Assembly: GCA_029260265.1 (NCBI GenBank)
Contig: JAJDDO010000033.1
Location: forward strand, 26,967-90,966
Direction: 5' to 3'
Length of the DNA stretch: 64,000 nt
Source: Phycisphaerales bacterium
GTDB lineage: Bacteria > Planctomycetota > Phycisphaerae > Phycisphaerales > UBA1924
The notes under the pieces are model-generated. The model made no database searches and had not been told where the DNA came from. It saw only the letters and a list, made by a program, of their open reading frames with translations. Each line of letters starts with the position of its first letter. Positions within the stretch are counted from its first letter, which is position 1. Of this stretch, positions 1 through 9,200 are shown in pieces. Made by a program: the position numbers and the translations under genes.

Positions 1-8
1 GCGGGGGT

Positions 9-1277
9 TTAGGCTGCGGGGTCTTTTTTGATCAGGGTGTGCGCCCGATTCTCGAAGTTCCGCGCGATCTGACGCAGGCTGAACTCATCGTTGGAGCCTG
101 GATAGAAGTTGTCATCAGCCACATCATGCCCGTCGGCGTACACGATCGACAACGAGGTATCCGCCCGCAGATCGAACCGCTCGCCGCGTTCTTCATCCTC
201 GAAATGGGTCAGCTCGTCAACGATCGGTCGGCATGGATCTTCCGAGGACCAATCGACCACCACGCCTTTGGTGCCGTTGCTCAGTCGCACGATCGTCCCG
301 GGCGCATAAGGTGGGCAGACGGCGATCAACGCGCGCAGCACAACCGGATCAATCAGGTTTCGGTACTTTGGACCCAGCAGCATCTTGAGCGCACGCACCG
401 GCGGACGCGATGGGGTGCCCTCTTCAGAATCGCCGTGGGTTGAAGCAGGATGAACCATCCGATCATACAGATCCGCTGCAGAAATAATGCGTGCAAAGAT
501 ATGGATCTGCGAACCTTTCCGGTCCACAAACTTGCCCTTATCGATTTCTCTCTTGGGGAATCCTGACCCGTCGTATCGTTGATGATGATGCAGGACGGCT
601 GCTGCGGCGGAGGGCTCAATGTGCCCGCGGATCATCTCGTACCCAATGCGCGTGTGGCTCTGCCATTCGGGGTCTGATTCGTCATGCTCGCGTGACCATC
701 GCTCGCGAACCTCACGCGGCAGGCGTGTCATCCCAATATCGTGCAACATCGCGGCGACACCCAGATTGGTGACATCTTTGGCCAGATGCGCCGGCAGTCT
801 GCCGCGTTCTCGCATCAGGTAGAACCCCAGACGGATGCCCATCAGCATCGAGATGTACCCGACATTGGCGCCATGACGGACCGCGGGCTGACCTGAATCA
901 ACCAGCTCGCCGACAAAGACCGCCGAGCATGGATCATCGATCAATCTGCCCATCAGCTTGCCCATTGATGCTTTGTATTGGCTGAAGTGCAGCTTGGCGT
1001 GCACATTGTGCCTGGCCTCGTCGAATGCGTTTGCGACATCGGAAGCGACAGCGGCACGGGCGGCCATCACGCGCGTAGAGACAAACCGGCGGATCTGCGC
1101 CATCTGCGGGTACTTGATCCAGACCTCGGGCAGGCGCAGCTCGCGCATGCGATCGATCGTACTGCTTTCCAGTGTCACGCCCGGCTTGAGCAGGATGGTG
1201 TTATGCGTCTTGGGATGGAACACCGGCATCGCCAGCACCATCCCTGCTTGCGCATGGGAGATGGGTACCCGCAGCAT
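9..1277 (-). CDS. HD-GYP domain protein, probable cyclic-di-GMP phosphodiesterase
   Basis: A 422-residue soluble protein. Residues 1-60 resemble the small N-terminal domain common in HD-GYP proteins. The HD-GYP domain follows: the metal-binding HD pair is at 179-180 (MLHDIGMTRLP) and a histidine-rich HHHQRYDGSGFP at 230-241. The name-giving GYP is GFP here; the preceding histidines and DGSG are intact, so activity against cyclic-di-GMP is plausible but unproven. The start is supported by AGGAG seven bases upstream. A PilZ protein elsewhere in the window (61208-61555) also points to cyclic-di-GMP signalling. It is the first of a run of minus-strand genes but separated from the exchanger gene by about 70 bases. 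Confidence 0.85.
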   Translation of the reverse strand: MLRVPISHAQAGMVLAMPVFHPKTHNTILLKPGVTLESSTIDRMRELRLPEVWIKYPQMAQIRRFVSTRVMAARAAVASDVANAFDEARHNVHAKLHFSQYKASMGKLMGRLIDDPCSAVFVGELVDSGQPAVRHGANVGYISMLMGIRLGFYLMRERGRLPAHLAKDVTNLGVAAMLHDIGMTRLPREVRERWSREHDESDPEWQSHTRIGYEMIRGHIEPSAAAAVLHHHQRYDGSGFPKREIDKGKFVDRKGSQIHIFARIISAADLYDRMVHPASTHGDSEEGTPSRPPVRALKMLLGPKYRNLIDPVVLRALIAVCPPYAPGTIVRLSNGTKGVVVDWSSEDPCRPIVDELTHFEDEERGERFDLRADTSLSIVYADGHDVADDNFYPGSNDEFSLRQIARNFENRAHTLIKKDPAA

Positions 1278-1349
1278 CGTTTGCTCCTACATTGGTGGTG
1301 TCGTCCATGATGAAAGTATCGGTTCCAACTCCGCCCAACATCGCTGAGA

Positions 1350-2306
1350 TCAGAGGGAATTCGCGCCCATGGTCGTGTATGAAACGATCACATAAACAAG
1401 GTAGCCGGTAACAAACACCACCCCGAGCACGCGTCCGAGAACCGGGCGGATGGCGCAGAGCACCAATAAACCAACGCTCACCCCCACCATGACCCAGATA
1501 TGAGACATCATTGAACTGTCGATTCCCAGAGGCGAGACCAACGCGGTCACCCCGAGGACACTGAGCAGGTTGAATACATTGGACCCGATCACATTTCCTA
1601 TTGCCATATCGGACTGTTTTTTGGTTGCCGCCCGCAGGGTTGCAGCCAGCTCGGGCAGGCTCGTCCCGAACGCGACGACCGTGGTGCCGACCACTCCCTC
1701 AGAGACACCCACACGCAGGGCAAGTTCAGAAGCTCCGGCAACCAACGCCTTAGCGCCAAGCCCGAGCCCAACAACACCAAGGGCGATGAAGAGCAGGTCT
1801 ACCCTGATCGGCTTTGGCTTGCTTGCTGTATCATCGAACCCGTGCTCGATGTCTTCTCTGTGGGTGCGGATGATAAAGATGACATACCCAACCAGCCCCG
1901 CCGCGAGAACAATGCCTTCGATGCGTGTGATCAGATGATCGAGCATTATCAGTGTGGCGAGCGCTGTGATCCCGACCATGATCGGCAGCTCAACAAGGCG
2001 CACACGCCGATGCACACCGATCGGTGCGATCAGCCCGCCGACGCCGAGGATCAAGAGGATATTGGCGATGTTGGATCCAACCACATTGCCTACTGCGAGT
2101 CCGGGGGCATCCTGCAATGCCGCACCAACACACGCGAACAACTCGGGCGCACTGGTCCCGAACGCGACGACGGTCACCCCGATGGCGAAATGGCTCAGCC
2201 CGAGTTGAGCAGCGAGCTGCGCCGCACCTCGCACGAGCGCCTCGGCCCCGGCGATAAGCACCGCAAGACCGACAACCAAGACCACAATTGAGAGTCCGAT
2301 CGACAT
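1350..2306 (-). CDS. CaCA-family sodium/calcium exchanger (YrbG-like)
   Basis: A 318-residue, almost wholly hydrophobic inner-membrane protein with the internal duplication of the Ca2+:cation antiporter family. Two alpha-repeats are visible: GTSAPELFACVGAAL with GNVVGSNIANILLILGV in the first half, and GTSLPELAATLRAA with GNVIGSNVFNLLSVLGV in the second. The acidic residue of each G-T-S-x-P-E motif is the cation ligand known in this family. Length matches YrbG-type bacterial members (about 320 residues). It lies three bases downstream of the lipoprotein gene at 2310-3377, so the two are probably cotranscribed. The transported ion cannot be read from the sequence. Confidence 0.9.
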   Translation of the reverse strand: MSIGLSIVVLVVGLAVLIAGAEALVRGAAQLAAQLGLSHFAIGVTVVAFGTSAPELFACVGAALQDAPGLAVGNVVGSNIANILLILGVGGLIAPIGVHRRVRLVELPIMVGITALATLIMLDHLITRIEGIVLAAGLVGYVIFIIRTHREDIEHGFDDTASKPKPIRVDLLFIALGVVGLGLGAKALVAGASELALRVGVSEGVVGTTVVAFGTSLPELAATLRAATKKQSDMAIGNVIGSNVFNLLSVLGVTALVSPLGIDSSMMSHIWVMVGVSVGLLVLCAIRPVLGRVLGVVFVTGYLVYVIVSYTTMGANSL

Positions 2307-2309
2307 GAT

Positions 2310-3377
2310 CTAAGGCGTTTCCTTTCCGTTCGATCGCTCGGGCAAGAGCCGATACCCGCCCTCAGTCCGTGGGATCAGCACCACGATCACGCTTCTGGGC
2401 GGATCGTAGACGCGTTGGGCAACCCGAGGACCGGAACCCTTGCTCGTCAGCATGATCTCACCGAGTGTCCGCAGCGACTCCTCTTTCGCCCCCGCGATCG
2501 GACCGGCTTGTGCTCTTGGTGATGCGTTGCCTTGCCCGCTTTTGACGAGGGCAGTCGACTCCGAATCTCCAGCCGCTTGATTGACATCTGCAGCAGGATC
2601 AGACAACCGCGAAGGGCCGATCGCGTCTTCTTTGGGCTGGTCTTTATCGAGTTCGTCGTTGAGCAGCGACCAATCGGCATCGGGGGAGGCGCCGACGAGC
2701 ATCAGTGCGTGTCGACCGTCGGCGTGCACACCTGCGAGCAACCCGTCGAGCACCGGACCCAGATCATCAATCATCGGTAAACGCTCATCGCCGAGCAGAT
2801 CTTGGTACGGCGAGCGTTCCAGCTCGATCTGCACGCCGAGATCAATCCGAACCCCCGGCTCGACACCGAGCTCGCCCATCATCGGCTGAATCCACGAACG
2901 CGCAATCACCCGAGGCTTGCCCCGCTCGACGCGTGCTTCGCTGTCACCGGCCCGCACCCGCTGCCCTTGCAGCATCCCGCCTCGAACAATCGGGCGCCAT
3001 TGCGGGAACTCACCGAGCCACTGCACACGCACGGGTTGAATCGGTCGCAGCGTCCCGAGCACATCGAGCACACGATCGACCGGGACTACACACCACCGGT
3101 ACCCGTTTGCACGCCAGCGTTGGCGTTCGTCTTCATCGATCACTTCGCTCTGGGTATCAAACTCGCCCAACGCACGAGCGACCGCGTGCTCGGTGTTGTC
3201 CATGATCCACATCTGGACCTCGAGCCCGCGTGTAGAGTTTGAACTCACCGGCGGCGGAGCGCCGAGCGTGACCCAGTCAGATTGCAATGCACCCTGCCCC
3301 TTGGATGCGCGGCACCCAGGCGCACACAAGAGCGCGCCCAAGCCAAGAGCCGCGATAAACCATCCGACTGTGATCAT
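2310..3377 (-). CDS. Hypothetical lipoprotein
   Basis: A 355-residue protein I do not recognise. The N-terminus is a short hydrophobic segment ending APGC at about residue 22, a plausible lipoprotein processing site. The rest is soluble and probably periplasmic, with a low-complexity Asp/Ser/Ala-rich stretch at about 225-290 and a C-terminus containing VIVVLIPRTEGGYRLLPE. It starts inside a four-base overlap with the LOG-family gene upstream and ends three bases before the exchanger gene, so all three look like one transcription unit. No catalytic motif is evident. Confidence 0.7.
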   Translation of the reverse strand: MITVGWFIAALGLGALLCAPGCRASKGQGALQSDWVTLGAPPPVSSNSTRGLEVQMWIMDNTEHAVARALGEFDTQSEVIDEDERQRWRANGYRWCVVPVDRVLDVLGTLRPIQPVRVQWLGEFPQWRPIVRGGMLQGQRVRAGDSEARVERGKPRVIARSWIQPMMGELGVEPGVRIDLGVQIELERSPYQDLLGDERLPMIDDLGPVLDGLLAGVHADGRHALMLVGASPDADWSLLNDELDKDQPKEDAIGPSRLSDPAADVNQAAGDSESTALVKSGQGNASPRAQAGPIAGAKEESLRTLGEIMLTSKGSGPRVAQRVYDPPRSVIVVLIPRTEGGYRLLPERSNGKETP

Positions 3378-4504
3378 TCAGCGCCAAACGAGTTGATACG
3401 ATCGATCAACGATCGGATCAGCCCGAACTTGTACTTGGTGTGATGGAACACAATGCGTGGCAGATCGAGGTGATCACGCTCTTGCTCGAGCGCACCGCAT
3501 TGGATGATCTCTCCGGTTTTTACAAGCACTCCGAACTCGTCATTGAGGATCTGCACCTGCTCATCGGTGATCTTGTTTTTGATGCGGATTACCAGCTTCT
3601 CACGGACATACCGCGACGAGTGATAAACACGATAAAAGTTGGCCACATAGTCCGCAGCGTCTTGCGCGTTCTTGGCCATGTAGTACAGGCTGAAATCTTC
3701 GGGGCTGATCCATCCCCGGGCTTCGAGCTGATCACGCACGAATGAATCAAGCCCCTGCCAGTAGGTTTGACCTTCTTCCGATGCCTGCCCTTCGACAAAC
3801 ACAATCGGCACCATAGAAGCCTTGCCGGTTTGCACAAGGGTCAGGGCCTCGAATGTTTCATCGAGCGTGCCGAACCCGCCGGGGAAGCAGACAACCGCTT
3901 CTGCCTGCGACAAGAACATCAGCTTGCGTGTGAAGAAATAGCGGAAGTTGATCAGCTTTTCATCACCCTTAATAAAGGTGTTGGCGCTGGTCTCGAAGGG
4001 GAGTTGGATCGCGACGCCGAAGCTTGACGCTCGCCCCGGTCCTTCGTGACCGGCCTTCATGATCCCGTCGCCAGCGCCGGTGATCGACATCCAACCCGCT
4101 TCGGCCATAAGCCGTGAAAAAACAACCGCTTCAAGATAATCGGGATGATCTTCCGGGGTTCGCGCTGAACCAAAGATGGTGACCTTGTGCGGCTCGCTGT
4201 ACTCGCCGAAGACGCGGTACGCATAACGCAGTTCCTTCATCGCAGCGGTCATCAGCTTGAGCTCGCCCGTATCACGCCCGTCGGGGATGAGCTTGAGTGC
4301 GGCCGTCATCAGATCGCGGACGAGCTTGGCGTTGTAGCTCTCAGCTTCGCCGGCGACCATCTCGAGCAGCTCGATCAACCGGTCTTGGACCTCTCCGTCA
4401 TCCGCACGGCGGACGGTTGCGTCCTCGGCGGGGATGACGCTCTCGCTCAGGGGCTGGGTGCTTGCGGGCGGATTGAGCTCAACCCGGTTATGTTCTTTGT
4501 CCAT
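3374..4504 (-). CDS. LOG-family (Rossmann-fold nucleotide-binding) protein
   Basis: A 376-residue protein of the LOG/TIGR00730 family once mislabelled lysine decarboxylase. The core has FGSAR near 111, TGAGDGIMKAGHEG, and the hallmark PGGFGTLDETFE. Known members cleave the ribose-5'-phosphate from nucleotide monophosphates (cytokinin activation in plants), but this longer bacterial group is mostly uncharacterised. The roughly 105-residue N-terminal extension and the C-terminal part (about 290-376) lie outside the classical 200-residue LOG core. It heads a cluster with the lipoprotein gene, overlapping it by four bases. Substrate is unknown. Confidence 0.85.
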   Translation of the reverse strand: MDKEHNRVELNPPASTQPLSESVIPAEDATVRRADDGEVQDRLIELLEMVAGEAESYNAKLVRDLMTAALKLIPDGRDTGELKLMTAAMKELRYAYRVFGEYSEPHKVTIFGSARTPEDHPDYLEAVVFSRLMAEAGWMSITGAGDGIMKAGHEGPGRASSFGVAIQLPFETSANTFIKGDEKLINFRYFFTRKLMFLSQAEAVVCFPGGFGTLDETFEALTLVQTGKASMVPIVFVEGQASEEGQTYWQGLDSFVRDQLEARGWISPEDFSLYYMAKNAQDAADYVANFYRVYHSSRYVREKLVIRIKNKITDEQVQILNDEFGVLVKTGEIIQCGALEQERDHLDLPRIVFHHTKYKFGLIRSLIDRINSFGAE

Positions 4505-4559
4505 TCGTATTCCTATCTCATTGTCGAAGTTGACTGGTGCGTGAATCTCTTGTCAGCAC

Positions 4560-7500
4560 TCAGTGCTCGGGGGATTCGTCATCCACCCACTGTCCCCACT
4601 GCTCACCGATCGGCATCGAATCATGCACGGCTGCAGCGGTTGGGTTCTTGGTCTTGGACCTTGAAGCATCAACGCTCTGCTCCACCTCGCGGAGCCTGCG
4701 TTGTTGATCGGTCTCCGAGCGACCGAGCAGGGCGCTGAGCACCCGCTTGGTCGATCCAAACTGATCCACACTGTAGGTCGGCTTTGAGAGCGTGCCCGTC
4801 ACCTTGGTCGTAATCAGTTCATCTCGCAATCCCTCAAACATTGAGCTCAGCACCGGGATCCGGGCGATCGAGCGTGAGCGGAACCGAAGATCAAGGGCAC
4901 GATCGATCCATTGCATCGTCCCGTATCCAAGAATTTCGATGGTTTTGGAGGTTGCGCTGATCCGCTCGAAGGCGAGGGTATCGCCATCAATATAAAACTC
5001 GCCCTCCGCGTTCTGAAGCTTGGAGCCCACTGGAAGCCGCAGATTGCTCGCCTCAAGAACATTGAGAATACCCGGCAGGGCGACCACCGAACCGCCAGAA
5101 ACCTGTGCGTACCCGCGCCCGACGCGGGTGCCCGGCTCGCCGAGGATCCCCGACATCGAGAGATCGGCCAGCATCACACCTCGCGAATAATCATCATCTA
5201 CATCCCACGCAGACCGGACACGATCTTCACCAAAGACCGGCGGCCCCTCAAGCCCACCCGGAGGCAACAGCAGGTCATTGAACATCGGAGCCGCCCGCAC
5301 TCCAGAGCCGTGCAACTCTGCCCAGTACCGTGCTTGCCCGTCTTCGCTTGGCCGGATCTGGGCGCTGCCCGCGACCCGTCCGCCGTGCATCGATGCGTCG
5401 ATCTCGGGGATCAGCACGACACCCGGGCGGGCGGCATCCCCGATAATCTGCACGCTCCCCTCGCTGAGCCGCAATGCCCCAGCGCGGAACTGATCCGCGT
5501 TTAGCCCGATCTCGTACCCAACGCGCCCATCGACGGATGCGGCAACAAAGTCAACCGAGCCATCGAGTTCGGTAATCGGCGCGCCGATGAGGGCGTGCCC
5601 GCCGACAATCTCTGCGCCGCCAGAGACATTGAAGTCCATCTCCCCGGTGCCCACGCCATCGGCGACGAGCCTGAGCCCGCTGATATCAATCGCTCCGGTC
5701 GATCCGAGTTCTAGATTTGTGATCACACGATCAAGCACCCGTGGCACAACCCCACGCAGGGGCGAATCAAGCACACCGCCCGATGCATCGATCCGGAGAT
5801 CAACCCCGAGCCCGCCATCGCCGAATGCCCAGTCCCCGTCGATGCCCATCGCGTAGCCGTCGCCGGTACCCTTGAGTTCCTCCACCGTGCCCTTGGTACC
5901 CTCGAACTGGACTGATCCGCTGACCTGCGGAAACTCGATCTGGCGTTCGTTCATGTTGAACGACAGGCTGCTCGGATCAAAGCGCCCGTCAATCGCCAGC
6001 GGCGGCATCACGATTGCCCCATCAACCCCGCGATCTATCAATCCAACATCCCTGGGCGTAAGCAGCACCGCGAGATCGAACTTCCCGTCGATATCATAAT
6101 CGGACATGACATCAATCCCATCATCGCCGCCCTGGGCGATGATCGCGCGAACGAGCCCCGAGCCAAGCCGCCCATCCGCGTAATGCACATCGAGCGTGTC
6201 GTCGCTGCTCGGCTCATAGTACCGACGCCCGCGGGCAAGCGAGAGGTCGCCGTGAAGTGTCGCGATCCCCGCATCCAGACCATCGACCTTCAGCGGCACG
6301 CGGAACCCGTCAAACCCGATCCGCGGGAGCACCCCAAGATCCAGAGTCGCTCGCCCCCAAGATGCGCCGGTTCGGTATCGTTGATCCCCAAGGTCAATCG
6401 CAAAGTGTTCGATGCGATCGAGTACGAGCGTGGTGCTCGCATACCCGCCGACATACCCCTCGATGGTCGATTGCACCGCCAGCAGCGCATCAGGGTTCGT
6501 ACGCTCTCGCCAAGAACTCATCTGTCGGGCAATGGTCGGCGAGACCACCGCGACCGCGTGCTCGAGCGGCATCGCAAGATCAAGCCCGTCTGCACGCGCA
6601 CGAACATACATTTGCGGGCCCGGAGCGGGCGGCCCGAAATCCAGCGGCAGCAACCCGCCATCGCGACGAACACCGTCAAAGCCCGCCGCCTTGCTTGGCA
6701 GGGTCAGTTGGGTGAGCACATGCATCTCGGTGGGCGCGAGCGGCTGATCGGGGGAGTACAGATGCCCATCAAGATCGACAACGATCATTTCTTCGGTCAG
6801 GTAGATCGTGCCGATCACCTTGTCCATCGCGATCGGGTCGATGGTCAATGAAGACCCATCGGGGTACAGCTCGGGCATGGGCATCGGGCGTGCCGTCCCC
6901 TCGGTGATCAATGCCTCAACATCGTACCCGAGCTTGTTGTTCGCCCTTGCGCCGAGCACCGCATCGCATTCGACCATGCCATCGAGGCGTAACCGATCGA
7001 GGATCCGCCGCAGGGTAACCGCATCGGGATCATCGCCCTGGTCGTCACGGTACCCCGGTATAGCAGCAATCAATCGCTGGTCGATCGGGATATCGCGGAC
7101 CTTGACACCAATCACCGGCAGCGGCTTTATCCCCGATTCTTGCTCGGTGAGGTCAAGAAAGACATCGACCGTCGCCCATCCGCCGCTCAGCCCGGTGTAT
7201 TGCCCGCCCGTGAGTTCAACATGATCGTCGTCGATGAAGATCCGGACCTCGTTGGCGACGATCGGCAGCGGGAAATGCTTGGGTACCAAGCCGGCGTGAT
7301 CGAGCAGCACATCCGTTTCAGTCGTCCACCGATTATCGCTCGCACGCTCGGGATGCCTGCGGAGCACCACCGAGATGTCCGCATTGCCGCCAAAGTCAAA
7401 CCCGGGCACTTCGAGCATTGCTTCGATCGATGCGAGCTCTTGGGCGAGCACCGGGCGGCGAATCTCATCGGCGGCACGCAACTCGCGGGCGATCAACCTC

Positions 7501-9098
7501 CGGCTCTCTTCGAGTGATCGTCGGTCCTCGGCGGTGAGCAGCAGCCCGTCCTCGATGATCGCGCTGTACTTGCTTTCGCTGAACAGTGAATCGACCAGCT
7601 TTCGCTGCGAGTTGCTCATCGCAGCCCTGAGCGAGTCATCAATCGCAAGCCCTTTGATATCGAGATTCAGTTTAACCACCGAATGCTCACCGAGTGGGGC
7701 AAAAAGCCCGGTCGAGACCAGTTCAGCGCCCGTCGGGCCGAGGCCCTCGATCCGCTCGACAACGAGCTGGTCTGAATCGAATCGGATAACGCCGCTGAGT
7801 TGCGAGAACGGATAGGGAAACTTTTTGTACCGTGCGGTTCCGTTGCTGATCTTCGCGTTTCCGGAGATATCGATCTCACCGCCATCGGCGGGCGAACCGC
7901 GGGTTATATTGAGTGTCGCGTCGACATCGAGCTTCAGATCGGTAAACCGATCGAGCTTCGCGATGACCGATTCAGGTAAAAACTTTCGCGGGCGGAACTC
8001 GTCGGAGATGGTAAAGTCGGTCCGGATGCTGCAGGCGAACGGGCTGTCGGTGCTCAGCCCGCCGTAATCAATATCGACTCGGTACCCAAGCTCATCGACC
8101 ATCCCCGAGAGTTCTGCGTTGACCCCTTCGGTACCGAAGCGGATTGTCCCGCGGGTATCACGCATCCGCAGCAGCTCGCCGTCGCCCACCATCGAATACT
8201 CATCATCGAACGGGAGATTGAGCCCCACCCCATCGAGTGTCAGCTCGATCGTCAGCTCGCCGTCACTGGCGAGGCTAAACCGTGTGGTTGCAAGCTCACC
8301 GGCAAGGCCAAGCCGCTCGTAGATTGGTCGAGATGAACTCGGAACAATCGACGCGGGCCAATCCTCGAGCCTGAATCCATCGAGCGTCCCCTGCACGCCC
8401 GCATCCGAGACGGTCCCCGAGAGGGCGAGCGTGCCGCGTACTTGCGCGTTTGGTTCAGAGAGCGAAGGCTCAACCGGAAGCGCAACAAACTCAAACGATG
8501 AAATCCCCTGCGCGTCTGGTGCGAAACTCTGACCCGAAACACGCAGCCGCTTGAGCACCCGATAGTCTTGTGAGTCATGCTCACCGATCTCAACGATCCC
8601 GCCAACGATCTGGATTGCCGGCAGCGTCGAATCTCCGCCGCCGCCCGAACCAAGCACGATTTCAGAGAGATTCAGTTTTCCAGTTTCTGAGGATTGGCTG
8701 AGGCGAATTTCAGGACCATCGAGATGAACAGAGCTCAGCGCCGCCGATCCGCGCAGCGTCGACCACCAATCCATCATCACCACGGCACGATCAACCTCAA
8801 TCACCCTTGACGCCTGCCCGTCGACACCGGGCACAAAGAACTCGGCCTGGCGGATCACCACACGCCCATTCGGCATCAGCTTGATCGAGCCCGCACGCAT
8901 ATCCAGCCCGGTCTGCTCGCTCACAATCGGCTTAACAACCCAGTTTACCACCGGGGTCTGCCCGAGCACCAATACAATCAGGAGCAGAGCCAGAGGCGTG
9001 AAGACCAAGGCCCGCACCACACGCCGACGCCATCGCTTCGGGCGGGGGCTCGCGCCCCGGATCACCTCTTCTGCACTGGTTGGGGGGGTCTTGGGCAT
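4560..9098 (-). CDS. Giant AsmA/YhdP-like membrane-anchored protein
   Basis: A 1512-residue protein with a Lys/Arg-rich cytoplasmic N-terminus, one transmembrane segment (about residues 22-42 from this start) and a long beta-rich periplasmic region made of repeated short 'GxVxxxGxxxI' strands. The C-terminus ends with VTGTLSKPTYSVDQFG, typical of AsmA-like C-terminal domains. AsmA/TamB/YhdP proteins are bridge-like lipid carriers between inner and outer membrane, so a role in envelope lipid transport or homeostasis is likely. The open frame runs back to 9341 over the divergent radA gene. I place the start at 9098 because GAGGA lies eight bases upstream; an ATG at 9125 is the alternative. Confidence 0.75.
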   Translation of the reverse strand: MPKTPPTSAEEVIRGASPRPKRWRRRVVRALVFTPLALLLIVLVLGQTPVVNWVVKPIVSEQTGLDMRAGSIKLMPNGRVVIRQAEFFVPGVDGQASRVIEVDRAVVMMDWWSTLRGSAALSSVHLDGPEIRLSQSSETGKLNLSEIVLGSGGGGDSTLPAIQIVGGIVEIGEHDSQDYRVLKRLRVSGQSFAPDAQGISSFEFVALPVEPSLSEPNAQVRGTLALSGTVSDAGVQGTLDGFRLEDWPASIVPSSSRPIYERLGLAGELATTRFSLASDGELTIELTLDGVGLNLPFDDEYSMVGDGELLRMRDTRGTIRFGTEGVNAELSGMVDELGYRVDIDYGGLSTDSPFACSIRTDFTISDEFRPRKFLPESVIAKLDRFTDLKLDVDATLNITRGSPADGGEIDISGNAKISNGTARYKKFPYPFSQLSGVIRFDSDQLVVERIEGLGPTGAELVSTGLFAPLGEHSVVKLNLDIKGLAIDDSLRAAMSNSQRKLVDSLFSESKYSAIIEDGLLLTAEDRRSLEESRRLIARELRAADEIRRPVLAQELASIEAMLEVPGFDFGGNADISVVLRRHPERASDNRWTTETDVLLDHAGLVPKHFPLPIVANEVRIFIDDDHVELTGGQYTGLSGGWATVDVFLDLTEQESGIKPLPVIGVKVRDIPIDQRLIAAIPGYRDDQGDDPDAVTLRRILDRLRLDGMVECDAVLGARANNKLGYDVEALITEGTARPMPMPELYPDGSSLTIDPIAMDKVIGTIYLTEEMIVVDLDGHLYSPDQPLAPTEMHVLTQLTLPSKAAGFDGVRRDGGLLPLDFGPPAPGPQMYVRARADGLDLAMPLEHAVAVVSPTIARQMSSWRERTNPDALLAVQSTIEGYVGGYASTTLVLDRIEHFAIDLGDQRYRTGASWGRATLDLGVLPRIGFDGFRVPLKVDGLDAGIATLHGDLSLARGRRYYEPSSDDTLDVHYADGRLGSGLVRAIIAQGGDDGIDVMSDYDIDGKFDLAVLLTPRDVGLIDRGVDGAIVMPPLAIDGRFDPSSLSFNMNERQIEFPQVSGSVQFEGTKGTVEELKGTGDGYAMGIDGDWAFGDGGLGVDLRIDASGGVLDSPLRGVVPRVLDRVITNLELGSTGAIDISGLRLVADGVGTGEMDFNVSGGAEIVGGHALIGAPITELDGSVDFVAASVDGRVGYEIGLNADQFRAGALRLSEGSVQIIGDAARPGVVLIPEIDASMHGGRVAGSAQIRPSEDGQARYWAELHGSGVRAAPMFNDLLLPPGGLEGPPVFGEDRVRSAWDVDDDYSRGVMLADLSMSGILGEPGTRVGRGYAQVSGGSVVALPGILNVLEASNLRLPVGSKLQNAEGEFYIDGDTLAFERISATSKTIEILGYGTMQWIDRALDLRFRSRSIARIPVLSSMFEGLRDELITTKVTGTLSKPTYSVDQFGSTKRVLSALLGRSETDQQRRLREVEQSVDASRSKTKNPTAAAVHDSMPIGEQWGQWVDDESPEH

Positions 9099-9188
9099 CC
9101 GCTCGGTCCTCGAAACAACCATCATAGACCCCAAAGAAGATCGCCTCGATTCTACTCCTTCCAAAGACCAAACACCCGACGGGCGTGC

Positions 9189-9194
9189 TATCCT
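9189..9194 (+). promoter_or_regulatory. Candidate -10 box of radA (leaderless start)
   Basis: TATCCT lies exactly six bases before the ATG, placing the expected transcription start at the start codon. No Shine-Dalgarno sequence is present. No good -35 hexamer is seen. The same box and spacing recur at 59822-59827. Confidence 0.45.
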
Positions 9195-9200
9195 TCTTTC